From: Psychrobacter sp. JB385
GTDB taxonomy: Bacteria; Pseudomonadota; Gammaproteobacteria; Pseudomonadales; Moraxellaceae
Assembly: GCF_900163785.1 (NCBI RefSeq)
Contig: NZ_FUKN01000011.1
Span: 96,163-160,162 of the forward strand
DNA length: 64,000 nt
Direction: 5' to 3'
Shown here: positions 49,743-61,241 of the stretch, one piece after another
Layout: each line of letters starts with the position of its first letter
Position numbering within the stretch: position 1 is the first letter of the stretch
The notes under the pieces: model-generated
Databases searched by the model: none
Told to the model about the DNA's origin: nothing
The model's input: only the letters and a program-made list of their open reading frames with translations
Position numbers and translations under genes: made by a program

Positions 49743-51139
49743 ATGATTTATCAGCGATGATTGCGGCGAATGCGGATTGGTTCTATCTGATTGGCGCGAT
49801 CCTTTTTGTCTTAACCTTACGTGGTTTATCGAGTCCAAAGACGGCTATTCGCGGTAACCGTTTTGGTATGGCAGCGATGGCAATTGCCGTTGTGACAACC
49901 TTCTTTTTAGCAGAAGGTCCTATCCTTTGGCTCATTATTGGCGCGATGATCTTAGGTGCCGTCGTTGGTATGTGGAAAGCGAAAACAGTCGCGATGACGC
50001 AGATGCCAGAAACCGTTGCTTTAATGCATTCATTCGTCGGTTTGGCAGCGGTTGCAATTGCACTTGCAACGGTACTGCACACTGAGCAGGCGCATGGCGC
50101 TGTTGCCCGTGTTGAGCTATTTATTGGTTGCTTCATCGGTGCGATTACGTTCTCAGCATCGGTTTTTGCCTTTGGTAAATTGGCAGCAAAAAGCTGGGCA
50201 AAAACCTTGGTTGGCGGCTGGGTAAAACCTGTCCAAGCGCTATTATTTATTGCGATGATTGGTTTTGGTGGCGTGTATTTTGTCACAGATTCATTACCAG
50301 CGTTTTATGCGATGGCAGTGATTGCGGTTGTCTTTGGTTGGATGTGGATTGCGCCAATCGGTGGTGGTGATATGCCCGTGGTGGTATCACTATTGAACTC
50401 GTTTTCTGGTTGGGCGGCAGCGGGCATTGGTTTTACCCTTGGCAACTCAATGCTGATTATCGCAGGTTCGCTGGTCGGTTCATCAGGTGCGATTTTGTCT
50501 TACATCATGTGTAAAGCTATGAACCGCTCACTGCTCAATGTGTTGTTTGGTGGTATGGGTACAGGCGCTGTTGCAGCAGGCGGTGATGATGGCGCACCCA
50601 AGAACTACAAAGCAGGCTCAGCAGAAGATGCAGGGTTCCTTATGTCTAATGCCAGCAATGTGGTCATCGTACCGGGTTATGGTATGGCACAGGGCCGCGC
50701 ACAGAATGCAGTAAAAGAGCTATATGAGCTGCTAAAAGAAGAAGGCGTTAATGTTCGTTTTGCCATACACCCAGTTGCTGGTCGTATGCCAGGTCACATG
50801 AACGTACTGTTGGCAGAAGCTGATGTGCCTTATGATGATATTTTAGAAATGGATGAGATCAATTCAGACTTCGCAAGTACCGATGTGGTGTTAGTTATCG
50901 GTGCAAACGATGTTGTGAACCCGTCTGCAAAAGACGATCCGACTTCTCCAATCTTTGGTATGCCAATTTTAGAAGTCAGCAAAGCTCAAACCGTTATGGT
51001 TATCAAGCGTTCAATGAGCACCGGTTACGCAGGTCTGGATAACAGCTTGTTCTACATGGACAAAACCATGATGATCTTTGGTGATGCCAAGAAAATGGTT
51101 GAAGAGATGGTACGTAGTATCAATGGCGGCGGTCATTGA
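49739..51139 (+). CDS. pntB: NAD(P) transhydrogenase beta subunit
   Basis: The 466-residue product has about eight or nine membrane segments (residues 15-260), then the NADP-binding domain III with [36 protein letters not shown] and [12 protein letters not shown]. Together with PntAA and PntAB it forms the proton-translocating enzyme. A short hairpin and T run follow. Confidence 0.97.
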   Translation: MNDLSAMIAANADWFYLIGAILFVLTLRGLSSPKTAIRGNRFGMAAMAIAVVTTFFLAEGPILWLIIGAMILGAVVGMWKAKTVAMTQMPETVALMHSFVGLAAVAIALATVLHTEQAHGAVARVELFIGCFIGAITFSASVFAFGKLAAKSWAKTLVGGWVKPVQALLFIAMIGFGGVYFVTDSLPAFYAMAVIAVVFGWMWIAPIGGGDMPVVVSLLNSFSGWAAAGIGFTLGNSMLIIAGSLVGSSGAILSYIMCKAMNRSLLNVLFGGMGTGAVAAGGDDGAPKNYKAGSAEDAGFLMSNASNVVIVPGYGMAQGRAQNAVKELYELLKEEGVNVRFAIHPVAGRMPGHMNVLLAEADVPYDDILEMDEINSDFASTDVVLVIGANDVVNPSAKDDPTSPIFGMPILEVSKAQTVMVIKRSMSTGYAGLDNSLFYMDKTMMIFGDAKKMVEEMVRSINGGGH

Positions 51140-51193
51140 TAATTAAACGATGTTTTTGACTATTCGCTTTTACCGATAAGTTTTTAAACAAAG

Positions 51194-51216
51194 AAAGTCA
51201 CTGAGGTGGCTTTTTT
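51194..51216 (+). terminator. probable pntB terminator
   Basis: AAAGTCAC (51194-51201) pairs with GTGGCTTT (51206-51213), with one wobble, around TGAG; six T residues follow from 51211. Confidence 0.7.
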
Positions 51217-51417
51217 GCGTTAAAGTGAGCGGCGTTTATGAGCTGACTATGGACTGAGATTATTTCCAATTACGGTCAGTTTTCAATGATCACAAAATCA
51301 ACTATGTTTTATGCACTTAGTATGTGGTTTGCGCTTTATTAACCTTTTAACCCATCTGAACAGCTTCAACGATAGACTATTACCAATTACAAATACGATG
51401 AAATAAGAGAAATGTTT

Positions 51418-51954
51418 ATGAATATGTTACTACGATTTTTTATTATGGTCAGTTTACTCAAACAACAGCTCAAGCATCAATCGGCGAGCGAAACGATTAG
51501 TCTAGAGACATTGACTGCACCGACTGTCCGCCATTATCGGGTATTACCGCATGACATGGGGTTTCGCGATCACTTGCCCAATTATCGTTACCTCTCATTT
51601 ATTGAGCTAAACGTGACACGCTGGGTCATGGCACGCTGTCATGAAAAAGGCATCAAACCTCTAAACTGGGTCATCGCCATGCAAGAGATGATTTATCTCA
51701 AACAAATCAAGTTTTTGGATAAAATGACGCTTAGCAGTGTGGTTGCAGGCTGGGATCACAAATACGTATATTTTGAGCATCGATTTTTTGTCAAAAATCA
51801 GCTGATGGGCGTTGGTATGACCAAGTTTGTGTTTACCGATGATACAGGTATGCGCACGCCAGAGGTATTGGATATGACAGGGGAGCAATTGACAGATGTG
51901 ATTAACACATGGAATAGCCACCAAGTCGCTGTTAAGTCGACTAAATCAGCATAA
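51418..51954 (+). CDS. thioesterase-like hot-dog fold protein
   Basis: I start at the ATG at 51418 (178 residues) since AAGAGA at 51405-51410 is too close to the ATG at 51412. After a hydrophobic N-terminal stretch, the region HYRVLPHDMGFRDHLPNYRY with the following FIELNVTRWV is typical of the 4HBT_2 thioesterase-like group. Substrate unknown. Confidence 0.72.
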   Translation: MNMLLRFFIMVSLLKQQLKHQSASETISLETLTAPTVRHYRVLPHDMGFRDHLPNYRYLSFIELNVTRWVMARCHEKGIKPLNWVIAMQEMIYLKQIKFLDKMTLSSVVAGWDHKYVYFEHRFFVKNQLMGVGMTKFVFTDDTGMRTPEVLDMTGEQLTDVINTWNSHQVAVKSTKSA

Positions 51955-52088
51955 AAAATATTGAAAAATAGCACCCGATAATAACTTGGCTATAATCATT
52001 TGCTGAATTTTGGTAGGATAGAGTCCATCAAATCGTCGATGCTAAGGCGACACTACTATTTCTAAAACGACTAAAAAAAGGTACCGTT

Positions 52089-52298
52089 ATGACGCCACAA
52101 AAATTAAAATGGACAGACAGCTTAGATATCGCCATTGAGCTTTATGAAAAATTCCCAGAGACTGATCCACAGTATATTCGCTTTACCGATTTGCATCGCT
52201 GGGTGACTGAGCTTGAAGGCTTTGATGATGATCCACAAAAATCAAATGAAGGTATCTTAGAAGCCATCCAAATGAATTGGATCGATGAAGCCGACTAA
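52089..52298 (+). CDS. iscX: IscX, iron-sulfur cluster accessory protein
   Basis: The 69-residue acidic protein contains [29 protein letters not shown] and [16 protein letters not shown], matching IscX (YfhJ). IscX binds IscS and iron and modulates cluster assembly. In E. coli the gene ends the isc operon; here it stands alone between a thioesterase-like gene and a GyrI-like gene. Confidence 0.92.
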   Translation: MTPQKLKWTDSLDIAIELYEKFPETDPQYIRFTDLHRWVTELEGFDDDPQKSNEGILEAIQMNWIDEAD

Positions 52299-52364
52299 TC
52301 GACTCTATAACGTTGAGCAGTGTTAACCATAAAAATTCAATAAATACATTAAAAAGGCCGCATC

Positions 52365-52868
52365 ATGACATCAAAAATTAAAGAGCTGCCAGAAGCAATC
52401 GCTTGTCGCGGTATCAGCGTTCGTACCACCAATAACGCTGAGATTAGCCACGACACTGCCAAGCTGGGTAGATTATGGCAAAAGTTTTATCAAAATCATG
52501 CGGGTCAACTTCCTGAAGGCGAAGATATTTACGGTATCTATCATAACTACGAAAGCGATGATTTGGCAGGCGCGTTTGATGTTGTCGCTAGCTGGAAAAC
52601 GGCTACCGAACAAAATGCTCAATCAGACAGTGAAAGTACAGCCAGTACCAGTAATGTGGTAGAAGTCACCATTCCTGCAGGAAAGTACTTGGTATTTTCT
52701 GAAGAAGGTTATATGCCAAATACCGTCATGAATGCGTGGGAAAATGCTTGGGAATATTTCAATGCGCCAGACTGTGAGCATACCCGAACATTTAATGTAG
52801 ACTTTGAGCATTATATCGGTGGCAATCTAGAGTACGGTCAAGTGGATGTTTATATTGGGATTGAGTAG
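52365..52868 (+). CDS. GyrI-like / AraC-type effector-binding domain protein
   Basis: The 167-residue product has a single effector-binding domain: IYGIYHNYESDDLAGAFDVV in the middle, IPAGKYLVFSEEGYMP and a C-terminal YGQVDVYIGIE strand. A Ser/Thr/Glu-rich insertion lies at about 85-97. No DNA-binding domain is present. Such stand-alone domains bind small molecules or, for GyrI/SbmC, DNA gyrase. The role here is undetermined. Confidence 0.8.
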   Translation: MTSKIKELPEAIACRGISVRTTNNAEISHDTAKLGRLWQKFYQNHAGQLPEGEDIYGIYHNYESDDLAGAFDVVASWKTATEQNAQSDSESTASTSNVVEVTIPAGKYLVFSEEGYMPNTVMNAWENAWEYFNAPDCEHTRTFNVDFEHYIGGNLEYGQVDVYIGIE

Positions 52869-53024
52869 GTAGAACAAATTTCAAAAAGTACCATTTTTCT
52901 TTCCTACTTTTTCTTTTAAATAATGATATTACGAAAATTTACCAACCATCGTCTGCGTTACCGTATATTGAATACGATGTCTATATGAGAAAACTCTCAA
53001 AGACGCTAAAGATGGATAGCAAAA

Positions 53025-53237
53025 ATGGACGATGATAATATTTCAGTTTACGAGTTAGGAATCATTAAGAATGCGTTGCGTGGACGAGTGGTTGATGTAG
53101 AGGATTTTAGAACGGATGGTGTGCTTAGCGAGGAAGAGGAAGACATGAATGGTAAAGTCGATGCTTTTCAAGCAGAGCTAATAAACATACAGCAAAAACT
53201 TGAAAATATTTCACCAGAAAAAGGTATTGATCTTTAA
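53025..53237 (+). CDS. small acidic hypothetical protein
   Basis: The 70-residue product is strongly acidic, with EEEED at about 36-40 and a helical, coiled-coil-prone C-terminal half (DAFQAELINIQQKLENI). No ribosome binding site stands out. I do not recognise a family. It is bounded by a terminator on the right. Confidence 0.5.
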   Translation: MDDDNISVYELGIIKNALRGRVVDVEDFRTDGVLSEEEEDMNGKVDAFQAELINIQQKLENISPEKGIDL

Positions 53238-53276
53238 ACAAACCACTGTACCGCTATACTAAAAATAAATGCTCAT

Positions 53277-53311
53277 AAAAAAAGCGCCATCTATAATAGA
53301 CGGCGCTTTTT
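53277..53311 (+). terminator. bidirectional terminator left of dapE
   Basis: AGCGCC-A-TCTA pairs with TAGA-C-GGCGCT around TAA, with A residues before and T residues after. It separates the small acidic protein gene from dapE on the other strand. Confidence 0.9.
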
Positions 53312-53328
53312 GCTATTAGAAATTAAAA

Positions 53329-54558
<1,230 letters not shown>

Positions 54559-54589
54559 TTAAATATAAATAGATAATGAATAATAGGTG

Positions 54590-55345
54590 CTAAGCGTCTA
54601 CTTCGACAAAGGGTACAAGACCGTCACGGCGCATCCAAGTGGCAATTGAGTAGCGCTGACGATGGGCTGTTTGCACTTGATGCTGCAAATCACTGTCAAA
54701 GATAATGAGTCTGTTGGCAACTGGCATCACCTCATGATGGACACCATGCTTATCAACGATTTCTAGCGCGCCGCCGTCAGTCGCTTCCCAATCATCATTA
54801 AGATAAAACACCGCTGAGATCACTCGTTCATCGCGCCCAGCAGGATTGTCGCTATGCCATTGATAGCCAAAGCCGATTGGATAGCACGCATAATGCGCTT
54901 CACTATGGCGAATACCCGCGAACAAGCTGCGGTTAAACAGGGCGGCGAGAGTATTAACGCTTTGCAGATAATAATAGCCTGCGAAGAAGTTCTCGGTGAT
55001 CCAGCGTATTCTATCACCGCGAATATCACTGATGCGAACACCAGCGGTCAGCGCTGCATCACGATAGTCAATAAAACCACTTTCAGCCTGTAGCGCGAGC
55101 AACGCGATATTATCAAATACATCATCAATAATGAGCCAACCGTCAGTGACAAATGTATCAAGCTGTTTGTCCGTCAGCTTGTCTTCCCAGCTCACTGCAA
55201 AGTCAGACAGTTGCAGTACGTGCTGGGTAGGCGATTCTTGTTTATCGTTATGGCCATCTGGGAACAGTAACGGAGGATTATCTTGACCGATAGGCTGATC
55301 GACAATCAATTCTGTCTTGCTCAGGTTGCTAATAATCTGCGTCAT
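54590..55345 (-). CDS. 2-oxoglutarate/Fe(II)-dependent oxygenase
   Basis: The 251-residue product has the iron triad His164, Asp166 (YQWHSDNPAGRDERVIS) and His222 (FDSDLQHQVQ), with Arg231 (HRQRYSIATW) as the likely 2-oxoglutarate ligand. YLNDDW and GGALEI are typical of the prolyl-4-hydroxylase-like group. The first 55 residues are less conserved. The substrate may be a protein or small molecule. It is probably in one transcript with dapE. Confidence 0.86.
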   Translation of the reverse strand: MTQIISNLSKTELIVDQPIGQDNPPLLFPDGHNDKQESPTQHVLQLSDFAVSWEDKLTDKQLDTFVTDGWLIIDDVFDNIALLALQAESGFIDYRDAALTAGVRISDIRGDRIRWITENFFAGYYYLQSVNTLAALFNRSLFAGIRHSEAHYACYPIGFGYQWHSDNPAGRDERVISAVFYLNDDWEATDGGALEIVDKHGVHHEVMPVANRLIIFDSDLQHQVQTAHRQRYSIATWMRRDGLVPFVEVDA

Positions 55346-55485
55346 TTCATCTCATTACTATCAAATAGCTGCAAATACACAGTCAATCAACGCTTTTTTA
55401 TTGAAAGCATTACTAAAACCACATTATCTTTTACTCTGCCTATGCTACCATAGATGCAATTTTTCTTATTTAAACTTTTGAGATT

Positions 55486-56361
55486 ATGAACTATAAACAC
55501 GCCTACCACGCTGGTAACTTTGCTGATGTGGTTAAACACATTTTATTGGTACAACTGCTCAATCAATTGGGGCAGAAAAACAAACCGTTTTATGTGCTTG
55601 ACGCTTATGGTGGCCGCGGACTGTATTCACTCAGCAGTGAAGAAGCGCGCAAGACAGGGGAAGCCAAAGGTGGTATCCAAGCTTTATTACAAGCAGATAC
55701 CGAAAAGGCACCAGCCGCTGTCAAAGACTATATGGAAGGCATTAAGCAAGCCAGATTCACCTATGACAACAAAGTCTACCCTGGCTCACCTTGGTGGGTT
55801 GCCCATCATATTGAAAAAAATCCTGAGGCGGGTGTGCGTGGTGAGGCGTTTGAAGCCAAAGCGACTGAATATGATGCACTGAACTATCAACTACATAAGT
55901 TACCAATCGGCATCCAACATCGTGATGCTTTTGAAGGTATTACAGCGGTTATTCCGCCAAAAGAAAAGCGTGGCCTGATTTTCCTTGATCCTCCTTATGA
56001 GCAAGAGCATAAAGACTTCACGCGTCTTATCAATTTATTAGTTTCCGCTTATAATAAATGGCCACAAGGCACGTACGCGCTTTGGTTCCCTATCAAAAAT
56101 ATGGAAGCGGTTGAGCTGTTTTATAAGAAACTTAAGCGTACTGAAATGCGTCGCCAATTGGTTTGTGAGCTAAACATTTATCCAAATGATGTGGCAGTAG
56201 GTTTGAACGGCACGGGCTTATTGGTTATCAATCCGCCTTGGCAGTTCGACAATCATGCACGTGAAATATTACGCTTTTTACAGCCTGCATTAAAGGTGGC
56301 AGACGCACCAGACTTAACGCCTGATAGTGCGACCAATGTGCGCTGGCTGGTAGGCGAGTAA
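55486..56361 (+). CDS. rlmJ: 23S rRNA (adenine-N6) methyltransferase RlmJ
   Basis: The 291-residue product begins MNYKHAYHAGNFADVVKHIL and has the N6-adenine methyltransferase motif LDPPYEQ (DPPY at 168-171). YGGRGLYSL is the S-adenosylmethionine loop. In E. coli RlmJ modifies A2030 of 23S rRNA. Length is close to that of E. coli (280). Confidence 0.95.
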   Translation: MNYKHAYHAGNFADVVKHILLVQLLNQLGQKNKPFYVLDAYGGRGLYSLSSEEARKTGEAKGGIQALLQADTEKAPAAVKDYMEGIKQARFTYDNKVYPGSPWWVAHHIEKNPEAGVRGEAFEAKATEYDALNYQLHKLPIGIQHRDAFEGITAVIPPKEKRGLIFLDPPYEQEHKDFTRLINLLVSAYNKWPQGTYALWFPIKNMEAVELFYKKLKRTEMRRQLVCELNIYPNDVAVGLNGTGLLVINPPWQFDNHAREILRFLQPALKVADAPDLTPDSATNVRWLVGE

Positions 56362-56403
56362 CCACACCAGCAATAACGCCATGTTGGTAATAAGGATATT
56401 GAG

Positions 56404-57300
56404 ATGACTAACAAGCAGCCACCAAGTAGCCAATCAGAGAATACACCGTTAAACGATGGACTGTTACAAGACAGTGCGGCTACCCAGCCGCCTTTCATTG
56501 ACGAGCATGAGTTCAACATCCGCCTAGCGGATAATGACAGTTATGATGGTTTGACTTTTGAGGTGATTGAAGCAGAGGTCGCCGAAGGTAAGCGCGTGGT
56601 CAGTCGCGGCGTTTATTTGGCGCCCAATTTGATTACGACTTTATCTTTACTGTCAGGCTTTTACTCGATTTTAGCGAGTACGCAAGGCGAGTTTTATAAA
56701 GCGTCGTTAGCCATCTTTTTGTCGGCTATTTTAGATGGGGCAGATGGTCGCGTTGCGCGAATGCTTAATGCCCAAAGCCCTTTTGGCGAGCAATATGACT
56801 CACTGGCAGACATGTTGGCATTCGGTGTGGCACCCGCTATTTTGATTTACAGTTTTGCTTTGCAATCACTAGGTCGTATCGGTATCGGCTGTGCGTTTGT
56901 CTTTACCGCTTGTGCGGCATTCCGTTTGGCACGGTTTAATGTGCAGGTCGGTATTGTTGATAAAAAATACTTCGTTGGTTTGGCAAGTCCGCTTGCTGCT
57001 ATTTTAGTCACGTCTGCGGTGATGGTCGCTATTGATCACAATGAATGGGTAGGGCAGTACGATACAGCAATCATGCTATTGTTTGCCGCGTGGGTAGTGA
57101 CTTGTGGTTTGCTGATGGTTAGCAATGTTAAGTACTATAGTTTTAAAGAGTTTGACAAAAAGAAAGTACCTTTTGTGGTTCTCATCGTTGGTGTGCTAGT
57201 GATGAGTATCGTGCTATATGATATACCAGTAGGTATCTTAGCTATCGGCGTTATTTATGCGTTGTCAGGTATTGTCACTACTTTGCGTATGCGTCTCTAA
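56404..57300 (+). CDS. pssA: CDP-diacylglycerol-serine O-phosphatidyltransferase
   Basis: PssA makes phosphatidylserine, the precursor of phosphatidylethanolamine. The 298-residue product belongs to the CDP-alcohol phosphatidyltransferase family, with the motif DGADGRVARMLNAQSPFGEQ and YDSLAD following, and about six hydrophobic segments. It is unlike the phospholipase-D-type PssA of E. coli. An N-terminal polar extension of about 70 residues precedes the first helix. Confidence 0.92.
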   Translation: MTNKQPPSSQSENTPLNDGLLQDSAATQPPFIDEHEFNIRLADNDSYDGLTFEVIEAEVAEGKRVVSRGVYLAPNLITTLSLLSGFYSILASTQGEFYKASLAIFLSAILDGADGRVARMLNAQSPFGEQYDSLADMLAFGVAPAILIYSFALQSLGRIGIGCAFVFTACAAFRLARFNVQVGIVDKKYFVGLASPLAAILVTSAVMVAIDHNEWVGQYDTAIMLLFAAWVVTCGLLMVSNVKYYSFKEFDKKKVPFVVLIVGVLVMSIVLYDIPVGILAIGVIYALSGIVTTLRMRL

Positions 57301-57368
57301 CATGGCTTAATGGTCGTAAGACCTATTCTTGATATCTATAGTTGACACCACATATATGAATTGATAAT

Positions 57369-57401
57369 GAGACATACTGCCTGTTACATACAGCATGTCT
57401 C
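57369..57401 (+). terminator. hairpin after pssA
   Basis: GAGACAT (57369-57375) pairs with ATGTCTC (57395-57401), and after one mismatch CTG pairs with CAG. It lies 69 bases after pssA. There is no immediate T run, so its role as the pssA terminator is uncertain. Confidence 0.35.
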
Positions 57402-57892
57402 TTAAAGATGAATATATTTCTTAAAAATGCAAAACACGAGGTGTTGTATAAGCACCTATAGCTTTTTTTCATACAAGATATATTTCTTTTTAATCAAATA
57501 TAAATGCTTCTCATCTGCTTTAGTTATGAGTCATTTTCGTAAGACAACCGCGCAAACTTACTGCTCATTTTTTAGATATTGACTCAGTCTCATTTACTTC
57601 ATGAAGTCTTTCTACACTATTCTGATACTCAAAAAAACAAAAATTTCAAGCTCAATTTATAGCTTTTGAATAGTGAAAACATGTTTTTTTATTTCTATTT
57701 TGTTGCAGGTAGTGATTTTTAAAAAAAGAAGCGTATAGTGTGTGTGAATTAGACAAGCTTACTTCTAAAGTTTTTATAACTTGTGTATAGTGTGTAATAT
57801 TTTTCTGGCATTCAGACAAAATTTAACATTGAAGTAAGGTGTTATAGACTATTGATACCCTCTTAGTAAATCGATTTACCAACTCCCAATCT

Positions 57893-57941
57893 CACAGGAT
57901 TAAAAAACAGAGCATAACTGCTACTGTTTTTTAATCCTGTG
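57893..57941. repeat. 22-bp inverted repeat before cyo
   Basis: CACAGGATTAAAAAACAG (57893-57910) pairs perfectly with CTGTTTTTTAATCCTGTG (57924-57941). Inside, AGCA pairs with TGCT around TAAC, with a single bulged A at 57923. The outer arm is not followed by T residues. Confidence 0.85.
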
Positions 57942-58191
57942 TTACTTATTTGATTAGGTAGATGAACGTTGAGATTTACTTTATTGATTATTGTTGCAAT
58001 CTGTTGGCCTTGTTTGCACTCTTTATAGCGTTAGAATTGCCGTATATTTTCTTTGCTAAATTGAGAGTGTGAATGAGGCCAAAGCCCAGTATCATTTGTT
58101 TACTGTCCGTTATGAGATTGTAACAGTTATGGGGTGTCTCTAAAACTTGGCAAATGTTAATAAGACTAACCGAATATAAGGTTAATAAGGC

Positions 58192-59223
58192 ATGACGTTT
58201 TTCAAATTACCAATCTGGCTTAAAGCCAACTTAGTAGTCTTGATAAGCAGCTTGCTCCTGACCGCCTGTGATACAGGGATATTAGACCCTAAAGGCGAAG
58301 TTGGTGTGCAAACTAAAGAGCTTCTCATTGTTACTACTATCTTGATGTTGATTGTGGTTATACCAGTCATCGTCATGACTGTCTGGTTTACCTACCGCTA
58401 TCGTGCGGATAGACCAGATGCTGATAAAGATTTCGATCCGCAGTGGTCACACAACACTTGGATTGAAATAGTAATGTGGACAATCCCCATTATTATTATC
58501 GCTATCTTAGGTGTCATTACGTGGAAAAGTACCCACGCACTCGATCCTTACAAGCCACTAGAGACGACAAGCGAAAATCCACCGCTTGTGATTCAAGTTG
58601 TGGCGCAAAATTGGAAATGGTTGTTTATCTACCCAGAGCAAGATATTGCTGTCGTCAATGAGCTTTATATGCCTGTAGATCGACCAGTAAGCTTTAAAAT
58701 TACCTCTGACGCAGTCATGAACTCATTCTTCATTCCTAGACTTGGTGGCCAAATTTATGCCATGTCAAGCATGGTAACGCAGCTACATTTGGTTGCCAAT
58801 GAACCAGGTATCTATAGTGGACTATCTTCTAACTATAGTGGTCCTGGTTTTTCAGATATGAAGTTTTTGGTTCATGCTGTTGATAATCAAGGTTTTGATA
58901 ATTGGGTAGCTAAAGTTAAAGCTAAAGACAATAAAGTTCTTGATACCGCTGTCTATGAAGAATTAGCGAAACCATCAGAGAACCATGCCATCGAATATTT
59001 CAAATCGACGCAACCTAATATGTTTGATTATATTGTGAATCAGTATGGTTCAGATACCAAACAACAAAATCAGTTTGTAGCGCCAAATGAGGTCAATCAG
59101 CGTGATAATGAAGTTGCTGTGACCGGAGGCTTGGAGTCTGATTTGAAGAATGATGGTGAAGGTAGCATTAACCCAGCGGCGCCATCGAATAAAGATGATG
59201 CGCAAGAAGCTGACGCTCAATAA
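58192..59223 (+). CDS. cyoA: cytochrome bo3 ubiquinol oxidase subunit II
   Basis: The 343-residue product has a lipoprotein signal ending in LLLTAC (Cys26), then two membrane helices and a periplasmic cupredoxin domain. [19 protein letters not shown] and [15 protein letters not shown] are conserved. As in other quinol oxidases, the CuA-binding cysteines are absent. The C-terminal 60 residues are Gln/Asn/Asp-rich. The AAGG at 58177-58180 is the likely ribosome binding site. Confidence 0.95.
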   Translation: MTFFKLPIWLKANLVVLISSLLLTACDTGILDPKGEVGVQTKELLIVTTILMLIVVIPVIVMTVWFTYRYRADRPDADKDFDPQWSHNTWIEIVMWTIPIIIIAILGVITWKSTHALDPYKPLETTSENPPLVIQVVAQNWKWLFIYPEQDIAVVNELYMPVDRPVSFKITSDAVMNSFFIPRLGGQIYAMSSMVTQLHLVANEPGIYSGLSSNYSGPGFSDMKFLVHAVDNQGFDNWVAKVKAKDNKVLDTAVYEELAKPSENHAIEYFKSTQPNMFDYIVNQYGSDTKQQNQFVAPNEVNQRDNEVAVTGGLESDLKNDGEGSINPAAPSNKDDAQEADAQ

Positions 59224-59237
59224 TAGGAAAGCTGATT

Positions 59238-61241
59238 ATGGAAGCAATACTCGGTAGATTGTCCCTCGAGGCAATACCTTACCACGAGCCTATCATTATG
59301 GCGGCTGGTGGTATGATGGCCTTGGTTGGGCTAGCGGTTTTAATTTTTCTAACCAAAAAGAAGCTTTGGGGTACACTTTGGCATGACTGGCTAACTTCGG
59401 TTGACCACAAAAAAATTGGTATCATGTATATCGTTGTAGCGATCGTTATGTTACTACGCGGTTTCAGTGATGCCATTATGATGCGTACCCATCAGATGCT
59501 GGCCAATTATCCTGAGACAGGATATTTACCGCCGCATCACTATGATCAGATTTTCACGGCTCACGGCGTGATTATGATTTTCTTCGTCGCTATGCCATTG
59601 GTTGTAGGACTAATGAATGCGATTGTACCTTTACAGATTGGCGCACGTGATGTGGCCTTTCCATTCCTAAACTCATTGTCATTTTGGCTATTCGTGACCG
59701 GCGCTCTATTGGTCAACGTCTCGCTAGTCATTGGTGACTTTGCAGCGACAGGCTGGTTGGCTTATCCACCATTATCAGAGCTAAACTTCAGTCCGACTGT
59801 GGGGGTGGATTATTATATTTGGGCCTTGCAGTTATCAGGGTTAGGGACGTTGCTGACGGGTGTCAATTTCTTAGTAACTATCTTAAAGATGCGTGCCCCT
59901 GGCATGAATCTGATGCACATGCCTATTTTTACTTGGTCAGCACTTTGTACCAATATCTTGATTGTTGCCGCTTTCCCAGTATTGACAGCAACTTTAATTA
60001 TGCTGACGCTAGACCGTTATCTTGGTATGCATTTCTTTACCAATGATGCTGGCGGCAACGTCATGATGTATATCAACCTGATTTGGATTTGGGGTCACCC
60101 AGAAGTTTATATCTTGGTATTACCAGCCTTTGGTATTTTCTCAGAAGTCATCTCGACGTTCTCACAGAAAAAACTATTCGGCTACGTCAGTATGGTTTAT
60201 GCCATTCTCGTCATTGCTGTTTTAAGCTTCATCGTTTGGTTGCATCACTTCTTCACGATGGGCTCAGGCGCCAATGTCAATGCCTTCTTTGGTATTACCA
60301 CCATGATTATTGCCATTCCCACAGGGGTTAAGGTATTTAACTGGCTGTTCACCATGTATCGTGGCAAGATTATTTTTGGCACTCCGATCATGTGGACCAT
60401 TGGTTTTATCATTACCTTTACGGTTGGCGGTATGACAGGCGTTATGCTAGCGGTTCCTGGTATTGATTATGTGTTGCATAACAGTTTGTTCTTGATTGCG
60501 CATTTCCACAACACCATCATTGGTGGTGCGGTATTTGGTTATTTTGCAGGTATTGCGTTCTGGTGGCCGAAGATGTTTGGCTATCGTTTGGACGAAAAAT
60601 GGGGCAAGCGCGCTTTTTGGGGTTGGATCATCGGCTTCTTCACAGCCTTCATGCCGCTATATGTTCTAGGTTTCCTAGGTATGACGCGCCGTACTAACCA
60701 TTACGCTAATGATTCATGGCAGTTTTGGTTAATTATTGCTGCTATCGGTGCCTTCATTATCATGTATGGTATTTTCAGCCAGCTGATGATGTTCTATGTC
60801 AGTTATCGTGATCGTGAACGCCTTGCTGATGTTAGTGGTGATCCTTGGAATGGTCGTACGTTGGAGTGGAGCACACCGTCACCTGCACCGTTCTATAATT
60901 TTGCTCAGTTACCGGTCATCAATGATCTTGATGCGTTGGCTTATTTAAAAGATGGTGGTTGGACTTCAGACAAAGCCCCTGAGTATTACAGCCCAATTCA
61001 TATGCCCAAAAATACTGATTCTGGTGTGATCATTGGTCTGCTAACTTTTGTATTTGGTTTTGCTTTCGTTTGGCATATTTGGTGGTTGGTCATTGCCTCT
61101 TTCTTAGTCATGGTTTTCTTTGTTATTCGTGAAGCGAATAAGCGTGATATTGACTATGTGGTGCCGGTTCATGAAATCGAAGTAACTGAAAATGCTTATT
61201 ACGAGCGTCTTCGTACGGCTCACGCAGGAGACGGATTATGA
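59238..61241 (+). CDS. cyoB: cytochrome bo3 ubiquinol oxidase subunit I
   Basis: The 667-residue product is a full haem-copper oxidase subunit with about 15 helices. The haem histidine is in [11 protein letters not shown]. The copper B site shows as WGHPEVYIL (His-Tyr crosslink) and [22 protein letters not shown] carries two further haem-binding histidines. It oxidises ubiquinol, reduces oxygen to water and pumps protons. It overlaps cyoC by 4 bases. Confidence 0.98.
   Translation: MEAILGRLSLEAIPYHEPIIMAAGGMMALVGLAVLIFLTKKKLWGTLWHDWLTSVDHKKIGIMYIVVAIVMLLRGFSDAIMMRTHQMLANYPETGYLPPHHYDQIFTAHGVIMIFFVAMPLVVGLMNAIVPLQIGARDVAFPFLNSLSFWLFVTGALLVNVSLVIGDFAATGWLAYPPLSELNFSPTVGVDYYIWALQLSGLGTLLTGVNFLVTILKMRAPGMNLMHMPIFTWSALCTNILIVAAFPVLTATLIMLTLDRYLGMHFFTNDAGGNVMMYINLIWIWGHPEVYILVLPAFGIFSEVISTFSQKKLFGYVSMVYAILVIAVLSFIVWLHHFFTMGSGANVNAFFGITTMIIAIPTGVKVFNWLFTMYRGKIIFGTPIMWTIGFIITFTVGGMTGVMLAVPGIDYVLHNSLFLIAHFHNTIIGGAVFGYFAGIAFWWPKMFGYRLDEKWGKRAFWGWIIGFFTAFMPLYVLGFLGMTRRTNHYANDSWQFWLIIAAIGAFIIMYGIFSQLMMFYVSYRDRERLADVSGDPWNGRTLEWSTPSPAPFYNFAQLPVINDLDALAYLKDGGWTSDKAPEYYSPIHMPKNTDSGVIIGLLTFVFGFAFVWHIWWLVIASFLVMVFFVIREANKRDIDYVVPVHEIEVTENAYYERLRTAHAGDGL

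Larger units (their letters stand above)
57301..58191 (+). other. 891-base non-coding region before cyoA
   Basis: No reading frame of note is present. The region is AT-rich and holds a GAGACAT/ATGTCTC hairpin (57369-57401), an AGGTG/CACCT hairpin with a T run (57439-57469), an 11-base direct repeat GTATAGTGTGT (57733-57743 and 57785-57795) and a near-perfect 22-bp hairpin (57893-57941). The cyo promoter was not resolved. The size and structures would fit one or more small RNAs or a complex control region. Confidence 0.5.

Noticed and set aside
49783..50286. 167-codon minus-strand open frame inside pntB
   Set aside because: It is antisense to a conserved membrane protein; its Ala/Ile/Thr/Lys composition is the mirror of hydrophobic codons, and no gene signals are present.
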